Assembly (NCBI GenBank): GCA_025331565.1
Contig: JAFREQ010000043.1
Coordinates: 3,295,001-3,359,000 of the forward strand
DNA length: 64,000 nucleotides
Direction of reading: 5' to 3'
From: Holacanthus passer
Taxonomy: Eukaryota > Chordata > Actinopteri > Pomacanthidae
Below, piece by piece: positions 46,001-57,025 of the stretch (the stretch's first letter is position 1; the number at the start of each line of letters is the position of its first letter). The notes beneath the pieces are model-generated. The model was given only the letters and a program-made list of their open reading frames with translations, was not told the origin of the DNA and ran no database searches. The translations under genes were made by a program, and so were the position numbers.

Positions 46001-48667
46001 GTAGCTAATAGTTTGTTAAAATCATCCTCAGCTTCTGCAAAACAGATGCAGTGAAATGAATGCAAAAAAATACTTTGCACAATGTTGTTTGTTGGTCTTG
46101 TTTTTGCAAATCTAGATTAAATGAAGGTAACAAAATGAACAAAATCCTGGACAGAAGTCAGAGGGACTCTTGTATCAGATCTGCCATCCATGGGACATGT
46201 TGCTGAGAGAAACATGTCCGTCAGGGGGCCATGCCATTGGGCTACTCAAGATTGTTAGGAAAAAGTGTGTGTATGCATGAATGTGTGTTTCAGAAGGGCC
46301 GCACCTGTATGATGGACTGTAGCTCCTGCAGTTTGATCTTGAGCATTTCGTTCTCTCTTTCCAGTTCAAAGATCTGCTCTCTCTTCGGCCGGTTCTCAAT
46401 GTCGTTCTTCAGCTTGAGACTCTGCCTCCTCTCCATGTTGCACTCTTCCTCCACCTTGTTCAGCCTGTGCTTCAGCTGATCAATCTATACATACAGAGAA
46501 GACACAGAAATAATAGTGACGTATAGACACTAGCAGGGATCTTTTGCATGAACACAGTGTAATGATTTGTGTTTACATAGATTCACATGTCCATCGGTAC
46601 CTCCAGCTGCAGGTCTCGGCTCCTCATCACAGCCATGTTCTTCTCCTCACTCAGCGTGGCGTACCTCATGGCCAGTTTGTAGTTTTCGTCCTTTACTCTC
46701 AGCAGCTCATCACTGTAGGTGTTTCTCTCCTCTCTCAACTTATTGTACCCTGGAGATTTATACAGTCGTACACAAGTGTGCAAATCAGTGCAAAACGTAT
46801 AGAAAATGTATTTATATGGATATCTAAAGAAGTCAAATTGAAATTACATTATGAAATAAATGATTATATGAATACATTGTGTAAATTATATAAATGAACC
46901 AAGAAATTATGAAAAAAAAACTTATAATAATAATTAACTATAGATTTTTTAATATCAGAATTTTTTGGCATATCATTCAAAATTCTGTTTTTCAAAAGTA
47001 TGTCTTTATTTTCACAATAGCGCTTGACAACAATGTCAACAATGAATCAACCACCTAGCTGCTGTAAACATTAAGTTAAACAACTCAGGAGGGGCAGATG
47101 TGATTGTAGGATAGTAAGATTCTGCTAATTCATCCTGACCAGGACATTGCTGACTGTATCTTCCTCATTTTGAGTTTTGAGTGTGAACACCAAAAGGCTG
47201 TCACAGAGACCTGTTGTGGAGTTGATCTGACCTGAACAGGATTCTCTAATTACTTTTTGCCTTTGTTTCAGCATGAATGGTGTACCAGCTGCAGGTTTCA
47301 TCTGCACAGGACATGACAACAAATATCAAACCACAGAGTCCTAGTTTCATGAATAAGCTTTGGTTGACAACCTGATTGGCAGCTTAGCCCTAATAAACCC
47401 AGCTGTGGTGCACCGAGGTAAACCAAGAACATGTGGTGGGGCCAAGTTTCACTGCACAATGGCAAGTTTTTCATTTAGATTTGAAGCCCAAACCATTTGA
47501 AACGCTGCACATCTATCATTAGTGAATTTGCTATTTTAGCTTGCATGCAACAATAACATGTATTTATACTCTGTTGGAAGGCCTGAAGCTCCTGATTGGC
47601 CAGCCGTAGCTTCTTCTGCTCGTCCTCCAGGGTGCAGTTCTTCTTGCTGAGCTCGACGTGCTGCAGGGTCTTCACTTTGGACTGTTGCTGCAGCTTCATC
47701 ACTTCGTTCATCAGGAACTGGGTCAGACCCTCGTGGCCCTCCTCTACTGCAGTGAGAAAACAGACAGGATGGTATAATGCATTGTTTACTGTACATATTA
47801 ACAGGATTGAGCTGCAAGTTGATTTGGATAACTTGAACCAGCACAATGAGATGTATGAAAAGTGTTGCAGGACTGTGTCAGTAATATGAATGTTCCTCCC
47901 TGAACACAGCTACAAACCAGCTTTACAACTGGCAGCTAAATGTGTTTCTTTTCCATGATATTCTTTCGTAACTTAAATTATTCTTCTTTTTCATAAGCAA
48001 TCAAGTATTCAAGAGTTTGATGCAAATGGTTCAACATAAAGAAAATCAGCACAGAGTAACGGTTGCTTCTGTTAAGTAATACATTATATTTGCCAGTCAA
48101 CCTCCAATGAGCAGTGTATGTAAAAGTTGCGTGTTCTTGCACATGGTCACTTTGTGCATGTGCAACCAAAGGTGTGAGTCTCACCTACGATGGTGGAGAA
48201 GCGCCGTGTGGGTTCGTTCCCTGTGACCAGCTTGTACAGGTCTGGGTAGTAAAACTCCAGACTCTCCAGAAAAGCAACATACCCCCGCTCTCCTTTTTTC
48301 TGGAGGATGTCAAGTAGACGGCCTGACATGACAGAGGAGTGATTAACATGCTTACATTTCAACAAGCAAAAACACAAATCAGGTTAAGAGGGATTAAGTT
48401 GTTGGATGACATACGGCGAATCAGATTATTCATCGGCATGAAAGATAACACGACTGACCACGCATCCGTCTACCTACTTGTGCGGTTTGCCTTGGAGACC
48501 AGCAGCATGGAGTTGAGGATCTCATCCTCGTCCTGTTCATCCAGGACTTTGCACTGGCGGAGGTAGGGGGTGAGCTTTGCCGGGGAGATGATGCGACACA
48601 GCTCGTAGCGTTTGCACTCCACATTCTCCCACAGCACGTCCACGTCATCGTAGGCCTTGTTTTCCAT
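36467..48667 (-). CDS. card11: caspase recruitment domain-containing protein 11 (CARMA1)
   Basis: Scaffold that, after protein kinase C phosphorylation downstream of antigen receptors, oligomerises and recruits BCL10-MALT1 to activate NF-kB and JNK in lymphocytes. Twenty-four coding exons splice with unbroken phase into about 1162 aa (human 1154); exon coordinates are in the four sub-entries. Domain order: CARD (about 10-105), coiled coil (about 120-434), Ser/Pro-rich inhibitory linker (about 435-650), PDZ, SH3-like and guanylate kinase-like modules (about 665-1162). CARD11 rather than CARD10/CARD14 because of the near-identity in the CARD, coiled coil and SHQSEGMDTYDLEQVN. The start M(ENKAYDDV) is the first ATG after an acceptor at 48680-48681, so 5' UTR exon(s) lie upstream. 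Oddities: UG-repeat acceptor at exon 7 and an ambiguous donor after exon 9. Confidence 0.95.
37725..38152 (-). mobile_element. internally deleted Tc1-like element, copy 3, in card11
   Basis: Close match to the copy at 15799-16310 (shared AACCTTTCATACCCAATCAT and ERLSRSQARM frame), ending at a degraded terminal repeat (CCTTTTGGGAATCAG). The left end is lost. It sits in card11 intron 22, between exons 22 and 23. Confidence 0.7.
38205..38231. repeat. (CA)n microsatellite in card11 intron 22
   Basis: Thirteen CA units, 43 bases on the intron side of the exon 22 donor (minus strand). Confidence 0.9.
39241..39330 (-). mobile_element. LINE 3' tail with (ATCTT)n, card11 intron 20
   Basis: On the minus strand TTTCCCCACTGTGGGACAAATAAAGGTT precedes repeated TTATC units. 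This is the 3' end typical of fish CR1/Rex-like non-LTR elements ('CCCCACTGTGGGATTAATAAAG' plus a short tandem tail). It abuts the acceptor side of exon 21 (39224). Confidence 0.6.
43130..44549 (-). CDS. card11: card11 exons 9-14: inhibitory linker
   Basis: Exons 44400-44549, 44123-44192, 43831-44033, 43559-43665, 43371-43405, 43130-43253. This is the least conserved part. Exon 9 has SLPRDLPPTIISQ and SDESPED. Exon 11 is a Ser/Pro stretch (PPSSAPPLSSS) without obvious human counterpart. Exon 12 has DSILSIVPEPPEK, aligning with human SSIMSITAEPP, so the protein kinase C target Ser (human S644/S645 region) is kept. Exon 14 ends SSSSSHQSEGMDTYDLEQVN. Exon 13 is only 35 bases. The exon 9 donor is GC (44400|GCAGGG) or a weak GT six bases later. 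Confidence 0.85.
44650..47746 (-). CDS. card11: card11 exons 3-8: coiled coil
   Basis: Exons 47570-47746, 46601-46749, 46305-46484, 45527-45673, 44986-45111, 44650-44844. Heptad-rich helix with landmarks VEEGHEGLTQFLMNE, LSEEKNMAVMRSRDLQLE, AILDILEHDRQEALEDRQ and KDKYRKQIRELEEK. The LATCH region between CARD and coiled coil, where human activating mutations cluster, lies around the exon 2/3 junction (TRRFSTIVVEEGHEG). Exons 5, 6, 7 and 8 are 60, 49, 42 and 65 codons, joined in phase 0. Confidence 0.95.
45114..45132. repeat. (CA)n at card11 exon 7 acceptor
   Basis: On the transcribed strand this is a (UG)n tract ending immediately before UAG at the exon 7 boundary (45111). It replaces the usual polypyrimidine tract. 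Confidence 0.9.
48185..48667 (-). CDS. card11: card11 exons 1-2: CARD
   Basis: Exons 48478-48667 and 48185-48322. They encode LWENVECKRYELCRIISPAK, LRQCKVLDEQDEDEIL and RLLDILQKKGERGYVAFLES, the death-fold that nucleates BCL10 filaments. The Arg equivalent to human R35 and the Lys equivalent to K41, both needed for BCL10 contact, are kept (CRIISPAK). The join after NRT uses donor A|GTAGGT, making a Ser codon across the junction. Confidence 0.95.
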
Positions 48668-48679
48668 CTCCTCCGGCCT

Positions 48680-51600
48680 GAAAAGTCGTAAAACAAACAG
48701 GCGATGCAATGTCATTTAATCTAAATCAAAGAGATGCTCACTGCAAGGGAGACGAGCACTACAATGACAGTGTATGTGTATGTGTGCATGTCTATGAAGA
48801 TCAAATGTTGACGGAGGAATTGGCATCTGTGGCTGTTCTCAGATGAATTTCTTCTGTGTACTATTGAAACGTTTTGTGCCAACGTTTCAATAATGGTGAA
48901 CCATTTCTTTTGTATTCTGAGGAGCCACAAGCTGACACATTGCTGTCAAGTTTACTTGTGATTAGTTGTCTGCGAGAGTGAGGGAGATATACCGGATGAG
49001 AAAATGGGCCCTGCAACACAATATTTCAGATATCTATTCTTCTTCTTGGTCATGCTAAAGGAGAGTTATCCTCTTCCTACTTCCAAGGAAAGCAGACTCA
49101 TGTATTCACATTTCACACAAAGTCACACAAAGACAGTGTTTTTAAAACATTGCAATAAAGTATTTGTTTAAGTTTTCATTCATGCCACAGTGAATATTTA
49201 TAATAATTATGTGAATATATATAATATATTAATGGCCAGTCCACCGTTTAGGTCCAGACTGAAATATCTCAACAGCTATTTATTTGCCAAGAAATTTGGC
49301 ACAAACATTCATGGTGCCCAGACGATGAATCCTGCTCACTGTGGTGAGTTTTCCTCTACCACGAGGTTGACATATTTTTTTGTGAAACATCTGAACAACT
49401 ATTGGCTGGATTGCCATGAGACTTTTAATCTAGAGCCTGACTGTGATAGCATTTAGTCATCTCTTGTTGTCAATTTATTATATATTAAAAGGAAGTCAAA
49501 AAGTCTTTGGAGAAATATCTGAAATGGTCCTTTATGTCTCAACTGGCTTGGGGGGGTGGTTGTTTGTCAGTGTCTGTGTTTGATTTAGAGCAGCTGGCAG
49601 GCTGCCGCTGTTACACCCTAAGGAATGAGCAAACCAGCTTGTGCTGTAGCTGTATGTCACAGGCGGACAGCCTGTTGTTAGTGGCGTTCAAGAGCACGCG
49701 TCGCAGCTGAGAAACAAATTAGTTATCTATCAATCTTTGTTCGGTCGCTCATTTAACAAGCTATGGTGCAGGACGTGATGTGTGTGTTTATGTTTGTAAG
49801 TAATAAATTATTGAAAATAATGGTGGCACTCACTCGCTGACAGACACATACGACAAGCAACAACAACAACAAGCTAATGCTGGCCAATCAGTCGGGCTCT
49901 AATGGTGAACTTGGTCAACATTATAAACTCTTAGTCTTGTTTTTTTAGGGTTAGGGTTAGTTAAATGTTCCATGGGGAAGTGTTGGCTAAAACTATCTAA
50001 TGTAAATGGACTCTGCAAGGATTCAGACTAATAATGCATGTGTTTATACTACAAGTCCAAAAAAACATTATAACTGACTCTGTCCATGAATCCATAAAAT
50101 GAGTGACATAGTTTGAGGTTTGAAATAATAATAATGTGAACAGCCAATGCTGGTCAATATTCACTCCTTGGATCTCTTTGAGGCAGACGACTGTGGATGG
50201 AGTGTGTATGAATGAAAACACTGAACAAGTGCTAGAACATGATCACCATGAACACTGTGACCTCTGACGGCAAAGGTTAGTCACTTGGCTGATGCGCTTT
50301 TATTAAAACTGATATGATTGTACGTACATATCTGCAAAAGAGCCTTGTGAGGCTTTGTGACAATTGAGGCTTTGCTCGCTCGGGTCCCACACATTCTGCA
50401 CTTTGTCTGTTTCCCTCATAAACACAACCAACTGACGTCTTTCCACTTGCCTCTCCTTTTTTTTTTTTTTTAACTTTTCTAGAGACATATTTCTACTCTC
50501 TTTATCTTCCTCTTACTCCCACTTGATTTCCTCTCTCTATCACTTCACTCTCTCTCTCTCACACACACACACACGCTGTCCATGCATCTCTGGGATTTGC
50601 ATGCTGTCTGGCTAGTGGGTGTTATCCCACAATCCTGCTTTGTGACTTGCAGTCCACAGTTAGGCAAATCGAGTCTATCTGATGCCATTACCCATGTAAA
50701 CACACACTTTTGCATATAACTGTCATCTGCATGTGAAAGTTTGAGCTTGTGCCTTCATACTGCAGACTAATGTGCACACACACACACATATATGCCGGTT
50801 AAATTGCAGGCGAAGGATGCATCTGCAACATCACCGTCAGTTTGTGAATAACTGATCTTCAGTCAGATTCTGCTCCTTTTAGTGACTTTCTCTACATCAT
50901 ATTATTGCCTTTTCAAATACTTAGACACTCAGACAGTTGAACCAAATCAATGATGAATGATACTTTTCAAATGCAGACTGGGGCAGACAGAAATATCACA
51001 CTCTCTCAACACTTGAAGCTATTATTTGTATCTGCAGTGTGTACATACTGCCACAGTCACGGCAGATGATGAAACCGCAAGCGCTCACACCAACACACGC
51101 CCGTGCACTCATGCAGAAGTACACAGTGCATGCAGACACAAGATTGAACACACACAAACACACACACACACACACGCAAACCCCCTCAGTAACCACATGC
51201 ATGTTTCCTCTTCTCTCTTCTCTTATTTTGGAGTTCATTACCGAGAAAGCTCATCCTTGGTTCCTCCTTTTCAAACCAGATGTGAGTAGTAGCTCTCTTC
51301 CTGTACTCTGTTTTAGTCCTCTCAGTCGGCCGCTTTTGTTTATAGTAATGTGGTCAGAGGAGTTGATTGGTTTTTTAGAGCAGTGTATATATGTGTGTGT
51401 GTGTCCTCACAGTAAACCTTGCATTTTCCCCTTTTTTTTCAGCAACTGCAGACTTAAAAGAGGCAGACATACAAGCACAGCTACAGGAGTCCCTGCTCAG
51501 TATGTGAACAGTTTGCCACCATCATTGCTTTGCCTGGTTACTACTGATTATCATCCTATGGACATATTCAGTTATCCTGCTATTTGCAAGTTTTCATTTT

Positions 51601-54401
51601 GAAGACGTCAGACCAAATATTGTCAGTTGTCAAAAAACATTTTGTCATCAAAGGACTTCATTTCACATATCATGTGAGCGCATAATGCACAGCATAGTTA
51701 CATTTATGAGCTGAAGCCATGTAGATGCATTCAAATGAAACCGCATTAATGCCAAAACCCAACTGCTGCAAGAGCGTCACATACATATAATTTGCAGTGT
51801 ACACAAATGAAACTGAGGGTGAATTACTTTTTCACTTTTACACTTTTTTTTTCAAACAGCAAAACGAAAATGAAATGATGGAACTCTGTGATGAACTTCA
51901 TATAGTAAACATGTTGCATTTGGTTTGGAGGTACTAACGCGATTAGAATTTTCTTATTGTGCATATTAAGTTTGTTGGGTAATAAGAACGTATTGATGAA
52001 TCCCACAAAGGTTTTAAATATGCGCATAGACACTATCCATATCAAATCTGTGTATATGAACATTTCATGAAGGACAATGAACGCTGAGATTAACCCTTTA
52101 AAAACGAGAATAAACAAAAAAAACTTAAAAATGTCGTTTTTTATATCTTCCGTTTTTTTTATATTAACTTTTCCACGATTTAATCGTGTATATAAGTCAA
52201 CATCTAATTGTTTACTACAAAGACATTTTGTACAGTTCCAAAACAAGACCATGTTACACTAATATGGATTTCTTACATTTTGGAAAGGAACAAATGCTCG
52301 GTAGTCCAATGTATGTAAACAGTCTTAGTTTGTCGGCTTCTACATCCAATAAATGGCACTGGTTTAAATGTTCATGTAATCTATACTTTTTCATATGTAT
52401 CCTTCGTATACACCCATATTATTATCTGTATTCCATTTAATTATTGTACTGCTTTTCATTTCTTATCTATATTGTATGTGTCTGTTTCCACAGTTGTAAT
52501 CCTTTGTCTGCTACAGTAACCAGTAGGCATCGTTAAAGCAAGCCAATGACTTTTGTATTTTTGGTTCAGTGTTTGCAGAGATGACCTCAAAGTAGATTTA
52601 AAGGGTTGCTACTTTCTGTCAGTGATGAACGAGCATCCATTTTTGCTAATAGTGGAAATGGAAAATGATTTCCACTGATTTTCCATTATGCTGACACTAT
52701 TTTCTGCAGCTATTCTAAATGTATTTTCCTCCAGCTGTTGCATCTGTGTATTTAAACCAAACTGACTTTGTGTCCATAGATGTAACAGGTTTTTTTCATA
52801 TGATGATCGCTGTCAACTTAACACAGCATTAGAAGCCCAAAACATCTCTGTGGAATGAGACAAATATCAGCAGTTTCCTCATGCATGTATGAAGTAGTTG
52901 ACATTGTGAACTTTCTTGTGACCCAGATTTAACACACTCTCGGCCAACCACAGCTATAAATGAAGCATGCCACTGACCCACAGACTACAGGTAAGTGACT
53001 TAAAATTATAGCGCAATCCAGTATCAAACAGTACACCAAAGTCACTGAACTTTTGTAGAGCACATTTATAATATTTTCCTGCACATTTCTCCAGCGCATA
53101 CAGTTAACGATCATGTTCTTCAGGGCCAAGAATAATGGTTTGATCTCTCTAAAGCTTCACACAAATTCAGTCAATTCAAGACAATTCAAAGACAGCCTGC
53201 GTCAGCAAGACAAAGCTCAATGGTTCTATAGGGGCTGTGTCCAGGCTTCCTGTGAGCGGACTGGACTGGGACTGGCTGGCCAGCTAGCTGATGGGCAGAT
53301 ATGATTGGTTCAGGTGTACGAACCATCATAAAGGCTCCATTGTCCAGCAGAATAGCTGAAGCTTATAGGATGGAATTCGATATGTGGGCTCTGTCCATAG
53401 AGAGAGAGGCGAGAGAAGAAGAAGAGGGTACAGAGGTCCAGCTCTTCTCAAGGCTGACATGTGCACTTTGTAGAAGTCTGCACACTTTTAATAACATACA
53501 GGACAATTTTAAAAGTTCCACTGGCCTCCAAGAGTAACTGAATTATATCTTCCTATGGAGTGATTTCTGCTTTATATTATATTCACAATTACATTTTACA
53601 ATAATGTACATTTGAAAAGTGGATATTAATCATGAGGTGGACAGCAAAGTTTTGTGTATCTCATGCATAATTTAAACACTATGAAACAGTCATATCACAA
53701 CATATTTCAGCAAAACAATGACATATTTAGGTTGAGATTAATGCATCGTTATGAATGAACAGAATGCAATCACATCACTGTGACTGTATATGACCTCTTG
53801 TATCTCTGTCTCCCTGTGTCACCCTGATTCTCTCTCACTGGATCTCACTGTCTTCTGCACCTGGTGCTGGAATCCCAAGCATTTTGATTAGGCCAGATAA
53901 TGGCCCGATGATGACAGCGCATCAGCTATTGTGTTACCAAACTAATAACTCTATTCATTTACAAGCTAAGGAAATGCCAGAGAAGGAAACATAGTTGTTT
54001 GTTAACCACAGGGCCCGCTGATAAATAACATTCAGATAAAAAAGAGTAGAGCTGCAAAACTGATTTACAGACGACTGCAGATTTATTCACATCCTGATTA
54101 GTAGTTTTGGCCTATGTTATCACTTCTTTGAGCAACTTTAAAGGAATGAACATTAAAGTTCCTCTGAAAGTCTAAGTGACTTGTTTGGACAGGTGCAGTA
54201 TTCTTGAATCATGATACTAGCACTGTAGATGACACACGGTTGTGACAGGTTGTCACCACTGTGGTGACATGGGCTGTAATACATGTCTGGTTTTCCATTC
54301 AGACCGGCGCATGTTAACAAACCTGATCTGCAACTTGTCTAACATATATGTTCTTTTCTGATATGCATGAAGAGAGAGATAATTAATGTTCATTTACTTA
54401 C
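48680..54401 (-). other. card11: card11 5' intron region
   Basis: About 5.7 kb between the coding exon 1 acceptor and a candidate leader exon at 54402. No coding exon seen. It contains a perfect 12-bp inverted repeat (48862-48892), a dispersed repeat (49230-49470), a (CA)n-rich stretch (about 51158-51175) and scattered low complexity. This would be a natural place for intronic enhancers. Confidence 0.4.
49230..49470. repeat. teleost interspersed repeat, copy 2
   Basis: GGTCCAGACTGAAATATCTCAACA is the reverse complement of the segment at about 8639-8665. It continues with TTGGCACAAACATTCATGGT and GATGAATCC, familiar from a widespread fish repeat. Confidence 0.6.
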
Positions 54402-54720
54402 CTTAAGTAGTCCAAAGAGTGGAAGGGAGATTAAACCTGGCCAAGGTGTGGTAGCCTGTTTGTTTTTGTAGTTCTCTTGTTTTACTGAAATCACAAAACC
54501 GGTTGTTTTACCATAAATCCCAGAGGCTCAGGTTGTCTCCATTTATCCAAGAGAAAGAGAGGGGACTTTTGAAGGAAGAGAAGAGCGCATGGGAGCTGGG
54601 GACCCAATGCACTGTCTGAGATAAAGACAGACAGAGAGAGAAACAGAAAGACGGTGAGTGAGAGAGAGAGAGAGAAAGAGAGAGCAGAGGCGGGCGGTGT
54701 GAGCTCAGATGGAAATAACA
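54402..54720 (-). promoter_or_regulatory. card11: candidate card11 leader exon and promoter
   Basis: On the minus strand a perfect donor (CTTAAG|GTAAGT) bounds sequence containing a purine/pyrimidine tract (54640-54700). Coding exon 1 needs an upstream non-coding exon, and this is the best donor I saw in the 6 kb upstream. Upper limit and start site are guesses. Confidence 0.35.
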
Positions 54721-54984
54721 AGTTGACTGCTGTGAGGTGAGGAAGAGCGCAACCCCGCAGTCTCTGTGACCTGTCTCACTTTGTGCTCTGTGTCTGTCAT
54801 CACATACAGTCGCAGTGGCTGCATCAAAGAATAATATCAGTCCTGTTGTGACCTATTATATGCTCATAATGAATCAGTGGGAAGTGCTTTATGACCTGTC
54901 TCTCATTCTGATAGATGCTGTTTATTCTGTATAACCTCTTTGTTTACTCCTTCAGGTGCATGGTATCAACAGGTAAATCTCTTC

Positions 54985-55160
54985 TTTGAACATGGAAATA
55001 CTGAGGTACAACTGTACTTTACTTCAGTGTTTCCGTTCTTTGCTACTTCCACTCCACAAGGTTACGCTTCAGAGGGAAATATTCTGCTTTTTGCTCCATT
55101 TATCTACAGCTGTTTACAGTTTAAGGTTTTATACACAAACATGAGAGAGAGATTATAGAT
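54985..55160 (+). repeat. ACTTNAAGTA-family repeat copy
   Basis: GAGGTACAACTGTACTTTAC, CTACTTCCACTCCAC and TCAGAGGGAAATATTCTGC match the family seen at 32.9 kb. Confidence 0.6.
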
Positions 55161-56329
55161 AGATTTACTGTCACAGATTAACAGTAGGGCAATATTAGGG
55201 CAATTTTTAATCTTTCATTTCCAGCTGTTTTGTCTTAGCTGATTCACCTGCCTGTTTTAAAATTTTAATTGCCAAATTTATGTTTTATTATTTTAATGTT
55301 TTGACTTTTTATTATTTTTACTGTTTATTGCTAATTTTTAACTAAAATTTCTGTTTGTATTTCTTGGTGTCAATTTTGGAACTTTTACTTTAATTACATT
55401 TAGTAGATACTTACATACCATCAATGCTTTCAGCACATTTAAATATAATAGTATTACAGTATTTTATATTGCAGTATCACTAAGTAAAAGATCTAAATGC
55501 TTCCAACACCTTTGACAAGAAATAGCCCCAAAACCACAGCTAGGGCCGAAGAACCAAGCATGTAAAGATGGCAAAGGTTGAAAATCTAACTATTGCTGAC
55601 ATATGTGTCAGGGAGCTAACGGGGCTGTCAGCTATCCTCTCTACACGTCCTAGTAACAGGAGTATTTTTTTAATCATGCTGGACCTTTTGGCATCCTGCA
55701 GAGGAAAACTGGCTCTCAGGTCCTGAAAGGACTTTTACCTACTCCTGGACAAACAGTCAATCGCAACATCTATTAATTTCATGCCACATTCCAGACTGCT
55801 CAGCGCCAACCTGCATCTTGCTCTTAGGATGCAACACCAAAACAAGAAGGTCAGCACAGACAGGTAAACAGCCTGTATCTCTGCCATTTCACTCGATCCT
55901 CTGCTCCATATCACATCCACATCACCCATGGCATTCAGAGTATGCTGCTGCCCCAATCAGAGATCCAATGCATCAGTCAGTCAGACAGACAAAGCAGGAA
56001 AGGAGGAGGAGGGATTGCAGCCATTTTTTTCTACAGTTTGTGTGTAATACCATTGACCAGGGTGATTTTTTTGACATTTGAATCTTGTTCTTGTGCTCAA
56101 TGCAGATTTGTCAGTGCTTCAGTTATTTCAGAGCTGCTGGAGTTAAAACAGATGACCTCAGCAAATCCTGTGGAAAAGAAGTAACCATGGGAAAATTCAT
56201 GTGTATTATGTTAACTGATCTTTGCAAGACTGTCACTGAGTGTAACTCCTCCATGTTGTGCACTCTCTGTTCTATTCACATCCTTATTTTTTTTTAAATC
56301 TTATTTTTACTACTGTTATTAAGTGGGTT

Positions 56330-56490
56330 TTATTCTCCATCTTATTTTCTATCCCTGTTTTATGTTCATTCTATGTCTTTTGTATTTAACGTACTTGGTA
56401 CATGTAATTTCTTTCTTGTAAAGCACTATGAGTTAGATTTCTTATATGAAAGATGCTGTACAAAAAAAGGTTTATTATTATCATTATTAT
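56330..56490 (+). mobile_element. L2-like LINE or SINE 3' tail
   Basis: CTTGTAAAGCACTATGAG...GATGCTGTACAAAAAAAGG followed by TTTATTATTATCATTATTAT is the standard 3' end of fish L2-type non-LTR elements and their SINE partners. Confidence 0.6.
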
Positions 56491-56930
56491 AATTATTTAC
56501 TTTTACTTAAGAAAATGATCTGAACTCTTTTCAGCGGTGGATTCAGACTAGTAAACAGTGGGTAAATTGTATAACAATCTAAAATGCAGTAAAGTAGAAT
56601 TATAAAGATGGAAATACTAAAAGTGCAGTTGCCCAAAAATTGCATTTAAGTGCTTGAATAAATTACCTAAAAATAGCCTGCTGTTTAGTAGTTTAGTAGT
56701 AAAGTGGGTGTACAAGAAAAAACTGTAAATTAGGGTTATTTATTTTATGCTTTGTTTGTTTTTGTTGCTGTTTCTAGATGATGAAATTGACGACAGGAAG
56801 TAGCCATAAACTGGGTAAGACTTCAGTCAAAACAAAAGACTTACTATGGCTTACAGAAAGTGTGAAGTTTTACCATTTGATCAGAGCTGCTCTACAACTT
56901 CCTCGTGGAGAAGGCGGAACTAAAGTGATG

Positions 56931-57025
56931 GTCATGTGATTTCCGTCAGGACCTGATTAGGGAACGCACTGTTTACCTTCCGCAGCAGACAGAAGTAGCA
57001 GAGGAATGTCCGACTTTCTCCCAAA
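56931..57025 (+). promoter_or_regulatory. ap5z1: ap5z1 promoter/5' UTR
   Basis: GC-richer than its flanks, TATA-less, ending in ATG at 57026. GTCATGTGAT at 56931-56940 is one base from the CLEAR (TFEB) element GTCACGTGAC. The start site is not defined. Confidence 0.4.

Larger units (their letters stand above)
54721..56930. other. card11-ap5z1 divergent intergenic region
   Basis: No gene recognised. It is largely repeat-derived: copies of the ACTTNAAGTA family (about 54985-55160, 55410-55520, 56500-56660) and an L2-like 3' tail (56330-56490). Confidence 0.5.

Noticed and set aside
36467..48667. CARD10 or CARD14 instead of CARD11
   Set aside because: CARD10 would fit the chromosome 22 linkage, but the CARD, coiled coil and C-terminus follow CARD11 almost residue by residue, and ap5z1 and chst12 are 7p22 neighbours.
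49507..49710. 67-codon plus-strand frame in the card11 5' intron
   Set aside because: No splice partners, no recognisable domain, and flanked by dispersed repeat.
49944..49962. Interstitial telomere-like TTAGGG repeats
   Set aside because: Only about two and a half units; far too short to indicate a telomere or fusion point.
51039..51602. 187-codon plus-strand open frame
   Set aside because: Its first third is a CA-repeat translated as Thr/His, the rest matches nothing I know, and it lies in the card11 5' intron region without gene-like composition.
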